Source of the DNA: G963674685 sp964591275
GTDB taxonomy: Bacteria; Lernaellota; Lernaellaia; JACKCT01
Direction: 5' to 3'
NCBI GenBank assembly: GCA_964591275.1
Contig: CAZQAE010000105.1
Span: 1-14,121 of the forward strand
Length of the DNA: 14,121 nt
Positions 1 through 8,022 of the stretch are shown here, piece by piece. Made by a program: the position numbers and the translations under genes. The notes under the pieces are model-generated. The model did not search any database, had not been told where the DNA came from, and saw nothing but the letters and a program-made list of their open reading frames with translations. Position 1 is the first letter of the stretch. Each line of letters starts with the position of its first letter.

Positions 1-1137
1 GTGGTTTCGTATGGCCAAGCGTTGATGTTGACAATCGCCTGGCTATCTACCTTAAGCGCAGCTGCCCTGAGGCGAGTAAACGTTCGGTACCGCATATTGT
101 TGATGGTTGCAGCGGGTTGGATCTATGCTGCGATTACGCTTACTCGAAGCGGCATATTTCTAAATTTTCGGTTGCCCCTTATTAATTTGGCGATGATGGC
201 CCTGATCTTGGGTGGTGTTCGATTTGGCCTGGTGATCGGGGGTATGAACATAATAATTATGCTGGCTGCTGTCTGGGGAACCCAGTCAGGATTGCTGCAA
301 CAAATGGCGCCGCAATGGAACGACAAGGAGGCGCTGGCACAATGTTTGATGGTTTTCATGAATTTCGTTCCGCAGTTTCTGTTGCTGGCTTGGTTCAGCC
401 ACTATCTTACAACCTCCGTCTGGGGTGAGCGCAAAACGGCCATCCGATTGCAGGAAGAGGCAGCATTGCGGCGGCGACTCGAAGGCGATGTCGTAAAAGC
501 CGGCGAGAAAGTAAGCCGACACATCGGAAGTGAGTTACATGATGGAGTGTGTCAGGATTTGACCGGCTTGATGCTTAGCAGCAAAAGAGCTCAAAAAAAA
601 TTGGAAGCCGAGCATCGACCGGAAGCGGAAGTGTTGAGTCGGCTTGTCAATGGCCTGGGCGAGGCAATCGGCGAAATTCACGGGCTTTCAAAACGGCTCA
701 GTCCCGGGGCATTGACCGGTCGAGACTTGGCGGGCGCCATTGAGGATCTGGTTCGACGCTTCGCCGAGGCATCGGACGCAGACATTGAGTTTAACACTGA
801 GGGCAATGGACCGGTTTTGGATTCCGTCGCTACGCTTCACCTCTACCGAATCGTTCAAGAAGCCATAGCCAACGCAATAAGACATTCAGGTGCAGACCGA
901 ATCAAAGTCCTGCTGAACCATGATCTAAACGAGATACTTGTACGAGTGGACGATGATGGGAAATGGCTTGATTTTGATGAGGCAACGCAAGAGGGGCTCG
1001 GCTTGCATACAATCCAGTGGCGGGCATCTATCATCGGAGCAAACCTCTCAGTAGGGCCACTACCGGAAGGCGGCACCCGAGTCCAGTGCCGTGTGCTGGT
1101 TAAAAATTTGACCGTGGAGCTAAATGATGAGTTATAA
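1..1137 (+). CDS. Sensor histidine kinase, MASE1-like membrane N-terminus, HisKA_3 type (5' end cut by window edge)
   Basis: Inner-membrane sensor kinase that would phosphorylate the response regulator encoded next to it. The first ~135 visible residues are mostly hydrophobic, and the stretch around residues 60-95 (P-x-I-N-L-A-M-M-A-L-I-L-G-G-V-R-F-G) looks like the end of a MASE1 sensor domain. MASE1 is normally much longer, so the real start is probably upstream of the window and the GTG at base 1 is only the first codon seen. A cytoplasmic dimerisation helix follows, with the H-box ELHDGVCQDL (phospho-acceptor His180). The ATPase domain has an N-box RIVQEAIANAIRH (Asn291), a D-D-D-G motif (317-320) and a G-box GLGLHTI. 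This arrangement defines the HisKA_3 family that partners NarL/FixJ regulators. The last 14 bases overlap the regulator gene, implying translational coupling. The signal sensed cannot be read from the sequence. Confidence 0.9.
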   Translation: MVSYGQALMLTIAWLSTLSAAALRRVNVRYRILLMVAAGWIYAAITLTRSGIFLNFRLPLINLAMMALILGGVRFGLVIGGMNIIIMLAAVWGTQSGLLQQMAPQWNDKEALAQCLMVFMNFVPQFLLLAWFSHYLTTSVWGERKTAIRLQEEAALRRRLEGDVVKAGEKVSRHIGSELHDGVCQDLTGLMLSSKRAQKKLEAEHRPEAEVLSRLVNGLGEAIGEIHGLSKRLSPGALTGRDLAGAIEDLVRRFAEASDADIEFNTEGNGPVLDSVATLHLYRIVQEAIANAIRHSGADRIKVLLNHDLNEILVRVDDDGKWLDFDEATQEGLGLHTIQWRASIIGANLSVGPLPEGGTRVQCRVLVKNLTVELNDEL

Positions 1138-1780
1138 GCAGAACGAAATACGCGTTGCCCTAGTGGATGATCACCCCATGGTTTTACAGGGGCTTGCCGG
1201 ATTGCTTCAGGATGAAGGGTTCATTGTCATTGGAACCGTCGGAAAAGTATCCGAAGTCCTGGATTTGCTCAAACAGTCTACTGTAGACCTGGTTGTCGTC
1301 GATCTCACCCTTGAAGACGGATCGGGCTTTGAAGTTTTGGACCTGATCCAAAAGGAAACGCCCTCCGTACCAGCCGTGGTCTACTCGGTCCACGAAGATG
1401 TTCTCCATGTTCGGCGCGCGCTCCAATCCGGAGCGATGGGGTATGTCACGAAACGGGAGGACCCCGAATTGTTAATACAATGCCTGCAAAGTGTTCATGC
1501 AAAAGAGCGCTTTTTAAGCCCCCGAGCGATGCGGGCTTTGGCTGATGACCTGGCTAATGGGCCGACGAAGTCGCCGGATCAGGTTCTCAGTGGGCAGGAA
1601 ATGCAAATCTATCAATTGCTCGGCAGAGGCTTCGCTTCTCCCGATATCGCGACACGAATGGGAATCTCGGTCCGAACTGTGGAGACCTACTACAGCCGTA
1701 TTTTGGTAAAATTGGATCTGCCGGGACGCCGCGAATTACGTGTGTATGCCGCCGAATATGCCAAGCACTCCCTCAAGTAA
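1124..1780 (+). CDS. NarL/FixJ-family response regulator (REC + LuxR-type HTH)
   Basis: DNA-binding response regulator of 218 residues, the usual length for the family. The receiver domain fills residues ~10-125: acidic pocket Asp15/Asp16, phospho-acceptor Asp60 (VVVDLTLEDGSG), switch residue Ser88 and conserved Lys110 (GYVTK). A linker leads to a LuxR-type helix-turn-helix at ~155-215, with the typical SGQEMQIYQLLGRG start and a recognition helix ISVRTVETYYSRIL. The start is ATG ATG; the first lies 14 bases inside the kinase gene and the second one codon later is equally possible. The overlap and family pairing make this the cognate partner of the kinase. Its targets are unknown; the large lipoprotein gene 160 bases downstream on the same strand is a candidate. 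Confidence 0.92.
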   Translation: MMSYKQNEIRVALVDDHPMVLQGLAGLLQDEGFIVIGTVGKVSEVLDLLKQSTVDLVVVDLTLEDGSGFEVLDLIQKETPSVPAVVYSVHEDVLHVRRALQSGAMGYVTKREDPELLIQCLQSVHAKERFLSPRAMRALADDLANGPTKSPDQVLSGQEMQIYQLLGRGFASPDIATRMGISVRTVETYYSRILVKLDLPGRRELRVYAAEYAKHSLK

Positions 1781-1806
1781 TAAATTCCGACGAAAGCGAT
1801 TCCGCG

Positions 1807-1818
1807 TACGTTTACGTA
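1807..1818. promoter_or_regulatory. Short inverted repeat, possible regulator site
   Basis: TACGT-TT-ACGTA is a perfect 5-2-5 inverted repeat 27 bases after the response-regulator stop and about 120 bases before the lipoprotein start. It is followed at once by a small GGTG-AAAAC-CACC inverted repeat (1819-1831). LuxR-type response regulators often bind short inverted repeats such as the NarL 7-2-7 site, so this could be an operator for the lipoprotein gene. At this length it could also arise by chance. I saw no convincing -35/-10 pair in 1781-1939. Confidence 0.22.
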
Positions 1819-1939
1819 GGTGAAAACCACCACGCAGTTGTATGCGTTTTCGCGGCTATTCAAGCTCGCCCCTCCATAGTATTTTGTCGTAGTTGTGTGA
1901 ATATGCTTGCAATGTGCCTATTAATTTTCGGGGGAAGCG

Positions 1940-4900
1940 ATGAGTTTCAGAATCAGGTTAGCGTTTTTTATGGTTACAATGGCGATGGTCGTTATGATGA
2001 CCGGCTGCGCAGATGTAGTTTACGTTTACGACAAGGATTCTTCCACAGGGCAAGAGTACAAGACGATCCTGGAAAATGAAGGGTATAACGTAGACCTGGT
2101 GGACGTGAGCCTGCTGTCGACCGTTACTGTGCCGACCGGGGCCAAGCTTTTTATTATCGACAATAACGTCGGGGAGGAAGACTGGACACTCGCTGCTCAG
2201 CAGTTCGTTCAGAATGAAGATTTGCCGATTATCGCTATAGGACAAGGCCTTAACGTTTTCGGGAATCTCAATCAATACCTCGATTTCGGCAACACCGGGC
2301 TGGAGATTACCGACAGTGTCGTTCCTCAAAATACGGCCCACAGCATTTGGAATACGCCGTACGTCATCGGCACGACCGGCAATCCGATTCAGGTTTACAA
2401 TACTGAGGATGTGATCAACGCGCTGATCGATAACGGTTCGGTGCCGGCCAACGTAAAATTTATCGGCGGTGAAAATGTTTCAACGGTCGTCAAGTACCCG
2501 CTTGCGACGCAGAACCGTAAGTATGCGCTTTGGGGATTCGGCGCAAAAAGGCCCTACAATTTTACCGAAGATGGAAAGAAGATATTTCTGAACCTGGTCC
2601 ACTATGTTCAGGAAGAGGGTGGCGACGACGACGATGACGATGACGATGATGATGATGACGATGACGACGATGATACGACCGGATGTGAGACCAATGAAGA
2701 TTGCGATGACGGTGTTTTCTGCAACGGCGACGAGACCTGCAACGCCTCAGGTTCTTGCGATGCCGGCAGCAACCCCTGCACCGATCCCGACTTCCCATAC
2801 TGCGATGAAACCAACGATGAGTGCGACGAGTGCGCATCCAACGCGGACTGCGCTGACGGCGATTTCTGCAATGGAGACGAGACCTGCAACGTAGCCGGTA
2901 CCTGCGAGGCGGGCACCAACCCCTGCACTGATCCGGACTTCCCGTACTGCGATGAAACCAACGATGAGTGCGACGAGTGCGTAACCAATGCGGATTGCGA
3001 AGATACTGATTTCTGCAATGGCGATGAGACCTGCAACGCCTCCGGTTCCTGCGAGGCGGGCAGCAACCCATGCTCCGGTGAAACACCATACTGCGATGAA
3101 ACAAACGATGAATGCGACGAGTGCGCATCCAACGCGGACTGCGCAGACAGTGTCTTTTGCAATGGCGATGAGACCTGCAACGCCTCAGGTTCCTGCGATG
3201 CGGGTGCCAACCCATGCTCCGGTGAAACACCATACTGCGATGAAACAAACGATGAATGCGACNNNNNNNNNNNNNNNNNNNNNNNNNNNNNNNNNNNNNN
3301 NNNNNNNNNNNNNNNNNNNNNNNNNNNNNNNNNNNNNNNNNNNNNNNNNNNNNNNNNNNNNNGAGTGCGCATCCAACGCGGACTGTGCGGATGGCGACTT
3401 CTGCAACGGCGACGAGACCTGCAACGCNNNNNNNNNNNNNNNNNNNNNNNNNNNNNNNNNNNNNNNNNNNNNNNNNNNNNNNNNNNNNNNNNNNNNNNNN
3501 NNNNNNNNNNNNNNNNNNNNNNNNNNNGACGAGACCTGCAACGCCTCCGGTTCATGCGATGCGGGCAGCAACCCCTGTTCGGGTGATACTCCATACTGCG
3601 ATGAAACCAATAATGAGTGCGATGCCTGCGCAACCAACGCGGACTGTGCGGATGGCGATTTCTGCAATGGCGAAGAAACCTGCACCGATGGCGCGTGCGA
3701 TCCCGGCCCCGGAAATCCATGTTCGGGTGATACGCCATACTGCGATGAAACCAATGACGAATGCGACGAGTGCATGGGCAATGATGACTGCGATGACGGT
3801 CAGTTCTGCAACGGCTTTGAGATATGTGACGAGGGCGCCTGCGCCGCCAGCCCATTTATTCCCTGCATCGGGGACACGCCGTACTGCGATGAAACCAATG
3901 ACCTGTGCTTTGAGTGCGAGACCAACGCGGACTGTGAAGACGACGCATTCTGCAACGGTGTCGAAACATGCAACGCTTCCGGCGCTTGCGTAGCGGGCAG
4001 CGACCCGTGCACCGATCCAGACTACCCATACTGCAACGAAACCTCTAATGAGTGCGAAGAAGTAGAAAAAGAGCCTTTGACCAAAACCGTGAAAAAGTTA
4101 TGCAAGGGCGAGGAAATGGCTTGGCTGTTGCCGAGAGTTAATTCGCATATCAGTGGTTGGGTCTGGGACGATGAAACTCAGGACCGAACACAGTTGGGCA
4201 TAATTCCGGACATGCTGGCCCTTGATGAAGACAATGGAAGATTTTTAGAGGCGCTTAGCGGAGACGTTGATGGCGATGGCAAAGACGAAATTGTAGTCGC
4301 TTCCATTTATACGCATCATCAAAACGTCAGTTATAATCTTGACCATATCAGGATCACCATTATCGACGATACTGAAAATTCCTTTTTGACCCTCGACTCG
4401 ATAGATACCTACGATATGGTTATCCCCGAACTTGCTACTAATGTATCTTTCTACTCAGCGGATATTGCGCTGGGAGATTTTGACGGCGATTTAAAACCGG
4501 AAATCGCACTTTCAGGAAGCATTGGCTACATTGATACTGATGACGAACTGGTAACGTCCGTTACGTCGATATTCTGGGTTTTCGATGATGCCGAAAATGG
4601 GTTTGCCGAACTACACAAAGAAAGCCATGTCGGTTCCGATGTCTACAGCATGACAATTGCCGCGGGCGATTACGATGGAGATGAAAAAGACGAAATCGTT
4701 GTGATGGGAATAGATGGCACTTCAATGAATGCCTGGGCGTACGACGACAATGATGCCGGATATGTCCAGCTTTTCAATTGGCAAGATATGACCGAAATCT
4801 TTTGCGACTCTACCACTTACGGCAACGTTGCCTTAGCCGACGTGGACGGGAACGGTGTCGACGAGATCATTTTCATGGGAAATCCAACCCCGGTCACCAT

Positions 4901-6419
4901 TTACTGGGAAGTTTACAAACATACCGGAGGAACCAGTTTCACCCGGATTAACCGGGAAACCCAGAATCCAATCGGTGGCATATTCTTCGTAGGTTCGGAC
5001 GTGCCTGTTATCAGGACCGGCGACTTTGACGGCAATGGCAAGCAGGACCTGGTTGCCGGTGTGCCCATCAGCATTTCCGGAAGATGGCAAAACCTTTATT
5101 ATTTCCCGTCCTCCGACACCGCTGGATTCCTGGATATAAGCACTACCGAAAGGGCGCATATAGCTGTTGGCGACTCCGACCGGGACGGATTTGACGAGAT
5201 ACTCATCGCCCACCCTGAGGAAGTTTCTACCAACAATTACCAATACATCGTCGAGCAATGGGATTATAGCCTTCAAGGTTCAGTATTCCAGTTTAATATG
5301 TATGATGAATGGGCTGAAGACTTTACACCCGAATTTGATATTTATGGCGACCCCATATATCCCTTACCCCTGGTAGTGATGGGTGACTATGACGGCGACA
5401 ACATGACCGTAAAATACACCGGCGCGCACTGGATTAGTACGACCAATCCGAGAATCATTGTGGCAATGGCAATGCCGCCGGTCTGGTCTGATATCGTCCA
5501 GGATTATGGAAGCACTTATACGGGATATGGCGAAAGCAGCTCTTATTCGGAAGAACGTTCCACCGAGGTAACGATCAGCGCGGGAATTACATATTCAGTG
5601 TCCGGTGGCGATCCTTTCGGCGTCATTGAGGTCTCTGCCAGCGCAGCCCTGGAAATGGAATTTGCACAAACTCAAACCACTGCCAACTCCGTTTCCCTTG
5701 GTATCAGGCGTTATGCTTACTGGAATGAAGACGAGCCGGATAACTACGTGGTTTTTGCCGCAACCCGCTACCACTGTTACAAATACGAAATCATCAGTCA
5801 TCCGAATCCGGAATACCTGCTCGATGAAAATAAGTACATAACGATTGATGTTCCTCTGGAAACCAACACCTTCAAGCAAACAGTCACCGCCTATAACGAC
5901 GGTGGGAGCTACACGCCCATCGGCGTTGAAACCTTCCAGCATACATTGGGCGACCCGTCCACCTATCACTCCAAATCAGAGATGGAGGACATTCTATACA
6001 TCGACAATGGCAGCGGCGCCGGGCCAATCTACGACGACGAAATCGGAGCATCAGGCTGGTCCATGCCTCCGAGTGGCTATCCCTTGGTTCCTGTTGATGA
6101 AGGCTTGGCCGGCGGCACTGAACTCTCCATCGAAATCTCAGACGAAAACTCCTCCGCTACATCCTTGAGTCTCGGTGTGACCATGGCGGCGGGCATCAGC
6201 GTGGCGGGCATAGGATTCGAGGCAAGTGCAGGCATTTCAGGTGCGGAGGCCTACACGGTCTCGGTTGGGGACAGCGCGAGTTACGATGGAAGCGTGGGCG
6301 AAATTAGTAGTGCTTATTATGATGAGTACTACTACAACTACGGATTGTTCGTTTATAATTTCATGCGCTCAGACGGAATGAAATACCAGATCATCGATTG
6401 GGCCGTCGACATGCCCTAG
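1940..6419 (+). CDS. Large secreted lipoprotein: ThuA/GATase-like domain, poly-Asp, Cys-rich repeats, seven FG-GAP motifs, beta-rich C-terminus (interrupted by assembly gaps)
   Basis: One gene whose frame appears broken only by two N runs. Upstream of 3263 it reads in the frame of base 1940, and after the gap it resumes one frame over with the same repeat. The start has GGGGGA just upstream. The signal peptide ends in MMTGC, giving a lipobox with Cys23. Residues ~24-225 resemble a class I glutamine-amidotransferase/ThuA-like alpha/beta fold (inference from strand patterns such as KLFIIDNN and IIAIGQG). Then come 17 Asp (229-245), an array of ~48-residue six-to-eight-Cys repeats to base 4061, and seven D-x-D-G-D/N-type FG-GAP motifs at bases 4263, 4476, 4668, 4839, 5022, 5172 and 5385. 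Those are spaced 50-71 residues apart, as expected for a seven-bladed, integrin-like calcium-binding propeller. The last ~330 residues are Ser/Thr/Gly/Ala-rich beta sequence. It likely sits on the outer surface and binds something; no enzyme activity can be assigned. Confidence 0.85.
2624..2674 (+). repeat. GAC/GAT run encoding 17 consecutive Asp
   Basis: Seventeen Asp codons in a row, mixed GAC and GAT, join the N-terminal alpha/beta domain to the Cys-rich array. Such acidic runs are common spacers in surface lipoproteins of Myxococcota and relatives. The mixed codons argue against simple polymerase slippage of one trinucleotide, although the tract could still vary in length between strains. 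Confidence 0.95.
3263..3362. other. Assembly gap 1 (100 N)
   Basis: Exactly 100 N, a conventional placeholder for unknown length. The left flank ends ...DECD and the right flank begins ECASNADC, so the repeat is in phase across the gap. The true missing length should be a whole number of 144/147-bp units (zero included), not 100. Because 100 is not a multiple of three, the placeholder creates a false frameshift here. Confidence 0.98.
3428..3527. other. Assembly gap 2 (100 N)
   Basis: A second 100-N placeholder inside the Cys array. The 17 bases before it (GACGAGACCTGCAACGC, 3411-3427) are identical to the 17 bases after it (3528-3544). The contig ends therefore either overlap directly or are separated by whole repeat units minus 17 bases. 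Only a 65-base island (3363-3427) lies between the two gaps. Confidence 0.98.
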
Positions 6420-6492
6420 TATGCATTGAGTTGACTTGGGATCACATTGCTGATGAAGGTGATTCCATAATATCTCATCACTGATTCAACCG

Positions 6493-6527
6493 AATGCCGC
6501 GTCAGTAACTGGCGCGGCATTTCTTTT
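6493..6527 (+). terminator. Rho-independent terminator of the lipoprotein gene
   Basis: AATGCCGCG (6493-6501) pairs perfectly with CGCGGCATT (6513-6521). The stem continues inward through a T-G wobble and CAG/CTG to a three-base loop, giving about 13 pairs. It is followed by TTCTTTT. It lies 73 bases after the lipoprotein stop and points the right way. Confidence 0.85.
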
Positions 6528-7054
6528 GATAAGGCGAGAGCTTCAATCATCTTCCGCCTCATATACCCCCGTGGGTTCCGAAAAATCGGTCCGCGTTGAT
6601 TTTCCTTGTTTTTTCGTGATTGTCTTGAAATGAAATGCTTTCCGGCATGAAAATCTTGCTCGGAATTACGATGTTGATGGTCCAGAACCTGGATTGCATC
6701 GAAACAAGTCATGGCTCCTGAAGTCTTTTTGCCGAAAAGAGGATTGCTTGAGACGCTTTTTGGTCGTTGCGAGGATCAGGTGTCTTGCTTGGGACACTCA
6801 CGGATTAAATTTCGAATTGAAATCACCTTAGGCTGTGGATGTCGAAATATACGGAAACGTGAATTGGCTCGTGATATCAATTGGTTGGAAACATCTAACC
6901 GCAAATAACTAATCCCCGGCAATTTCGATACCAGTAACGTTTCCTCCACCAGCCTGAATCTTTTGGACTTCGACCAACTCGTCCTAAAGATGAGAGTGCT
7001 TATAAATCAAGTGGTTACGAGACGCGATTTTTCAAGGGTTCAACTTTCATTCGG
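6528..7054. other. Gene-poor interval between terminator and truncated reductase
   Basis: About 530 bases with lower G+C than the flanking genes and no reading frame that I can call a real gene. The only weak protein-like signal is the possible transposase tail at 6735-6905. I found no tRNA, riboswitch or paired IS ends. This may be the scar of an insertion or rearrangement that removed the 3' part of the reductase gene to its right. Confidence 0.5.
6735..6905 (+). pseudogene. Possible remnant of a DDE transposase C-terminus
   Basis: The frame reads KRGLLETLFGRCED, then a G-H-S-R segment, then a C-R-N-I-R-K segment. This recalls the end of IS4/IS5-type transposases, where the catalytic Glu lies in a KR-x-x-x-E-T/S-x-F-x-x-x-K/R-D pattern followed by a C/L-x-N-I/L motif. 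Only about 55 residues are present, with no upstream catalytic Asp residues and no visible terminal inverted repeats, so this is weak motif recognition. It could be a chance frame. Its position next to a truncated gene makes a mobile-element remnant a reasonable reading. Confidence 0.25.
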
Positions 7055-7276
7055 TTAGCACATTACTTTGGGAGAATGTTTTGGAAAATAGAAACGACCC
7101 ACCACAATACAATGCAAAACATCCGTTTGTCCAACGGTCATCTGACAGAGTTTTTCACGCGGGTGACTGTGATCGAAGATGATAACGCGAAGGCCTTGCG
7201 TAGCCAGGTGATATGCCGCTGTTGCGCCGCCCGGTCCGGCGCCGATGACTGCGACTTCGGCGTCCGAATTCATCAT
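7055..7276 (-). pseudogene. Truncated geranylgeranyl-reductase-family FAD oxidoreductase (N-terminus only)
   Basis: The ATG lies in an ATGA overlap with the methyltransferase stop. Residues 1-44 are a clear N-terminal FAD-binding Rossmann unit: strand, then VIGAGPGGATAAYHLATQGL (GxGxxG at 12-17), an acidic residue ending the second strand (Asp35), then PREKLC. This start is typical of the geranylgeranyl reductase family, whose full length is about 380-400 residues and which usually continues CGGG after PREK. Here homology ends at about base 7144. The next 29 residues look unrelated and are more A+T-rich, then comes TAA. Geranylgeranyl reductases saturate isoprenoid chains of archaeal ether lipids or of chlorophyll and quinone side chains. 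The 73-residue product cannot fold as a working enzyme, so this is a deletion or insertion relic, unless the window joins unrelated DNA here. Confidence 0.75.
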
Positions 7277-8022
7277 TTCAAATCCCCGCTTTTTTCGGCA
7301 AGACCTCCGGGTTTGAAATTTTGCCAAAAGTGCAGCGCCACCCACGCGATGGGTCCGACTGCGCCCACGGCAACGCCGTGCCAAAGCACGCCCGTGGCCG
7401 CGCACACGGCGAATCCGGGAATCAGCGGCAAGTAAATAAAGTTATTCGCCACGCCCTCGCGCCAGTCGAAAGAGCCTGCGCTTTTGCTTTCATCAGGTCG
7501 GTAGGCCAGGATACGCCAGCCCACTCGAGGCACTTCGCTTTGAAATTTTGCGTAGGATTCGCCCAACGACGCCAGAAGATTTTCTTCCTCATGGGACATC
7601 AAGCGTGGATAGATCAGGGCCAGCAAAAGCCATACGGTGATTGTCCCGGGCCAGGGCACGACCAGCCCCATCCCGGCCAGCGTCATAATGTCCGACAAGT
7701 ATATCGGATTGCGGACATGCCCGTATGGGCCTGCGGTGATAAGGGATTCGCTTTGAACATCCACCGCCATCATGCGTGCGCCGCCGAGCGTGCCGCCGGC
7801 CCATATCCGAAGAGCCGCCGCCGCAAGATTCAATCCCGCCAAAGCCAGGTAAACGCCCCTGATCGTCATTTCTTCAGGAAGTAAAAACAACCGGGCGAGT
7901 AATCTTGTCGCGTGAACGGGTGTGAAAAGAAAGAAGACAAAGCCGATTCCGCCAATGAGGGAGGCGAGTTCCACCCGGTGTCGGAAGAGCCGCTTGTTGA
8001 CGGCTTTTGCAAAATCGCTCAT
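7273..8022 (-). CDS. Isoprenylcysteine carboxyl methyltransferase-like (ICMT/PEMT family) membrane protein
   Basis: A 249-residue integral membrane protein with about five or six hydrophobic segments (roughly 20-38, 55-72, 108-140, 192-230). It carries both signatures of the ICMT/phospholipid methyltransferase superfamily: GPYGHVRNPIYLS (98-110) and the acidic HEEENLLASLGESYAKF box (144-160), which form the SAM site. The family methylates lipid or prenyl-protein substrates at the membrane. The start and stop both lie in ATGA overlaps, with the radical SAM gene upstream and the reductase fragment downstream, so it is translated as part of one operon. The setting suggests a lipid or isoprenoid substrate, but that is inference. 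An extra ~75-residue C-terminal part with two more hydrophobic segments goes beyond the minimal family core. Confidence 0.8.
   Translation of the reverse strand: MSDFAKAVNKRLFRHRVELASLIGGIGFVFFLFTPVHATRLLARLFLLPEEMTIRGVYLALAGLNLAAAALRIWAGGTLGGARMMAVDVQSESLITAGPYGHVRNPIYLSDIMTLAGMGLVVPWPGTITVWLLLALIYPRLMSHEEENLLASLGESYAKFQSEVPRVGWRILAYRPDESKSAGSFDWREGVANNFIYLPLIPGFAVCAATGVLWHGVAVGAVGPIAWVALHFWQNFKPGGLAEKSGDLK

Larger units (their letters stand above)
2684..4061 (+). repeat. Tandem Cys-rich protein repeats, 144-147 bp units, at least nine copies
   Basis: Units begin at 2684, 2831, 2978 and 3122, then continue through the two N gaps to about 4061. The unit pattern is C-x-T/S-N-x-D-C-x-D-x-x-F-C-N-G-x-E-T-C-N-x-S-G-x-C-x-A-G-x-x-P-C, then a Y-C-D-E-T-N-D-E-C tail. 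A T-D-P-D-F-P insert makes 49-residue units and S-G-E-T-P makes 48-residue ones. Each has about eight Cys, so four disulfides per unit are likely outside the cytoplasm. The early units are very similar in DNA and the last three diverge, as in an array still expanding at its 5' side. Similar Cys-rich repeats are widespread in myxobacterial surface proteins and sometimes match Dickkopf-N-type profiles (recalled, not tested). Confidence 0.93.

Noticed and set aside
2608..3855. Very long open frame on the - strand across the Cys-repeat array, plus shorter + strand frames in other phases
   Set aside because: They mirror the repeats. The periodic codons of the array avoid stops in several frames, and the translations are low-complexity Arg/His/Cys or Ser-rich strings.
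2684..4061. Regular spacing suggestive of a CRISPR array
   Set aside because: The period of 144-147 bases is coding, the whole unit repeats with no unique spacers, and the frame is kept as a Cys-rich protein.
6416..6712. Possible 98-residue protein on the - strand
   Set aside because: It runs through the strong terminator hairpin, has no recognisable motif and no good ribosome site.
6909..6983. Short - strand reading ending in GGGNVTGIEIAGD followed by a stop, looking like the tail of a protein
   Set aside because: Only 24 codons lie between stops and nothing upstream continues it. I could not link it to the lost end of the reductase.
7277..7405. Longer start for the truncated reductase (43 extra residues)
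   Set aside because: The extra residues are Arg-rich and overlap the methyltransferase gene. The ATG in the ATGA overlap directly precedes the Rossmann strand and matches the other operon junctions.
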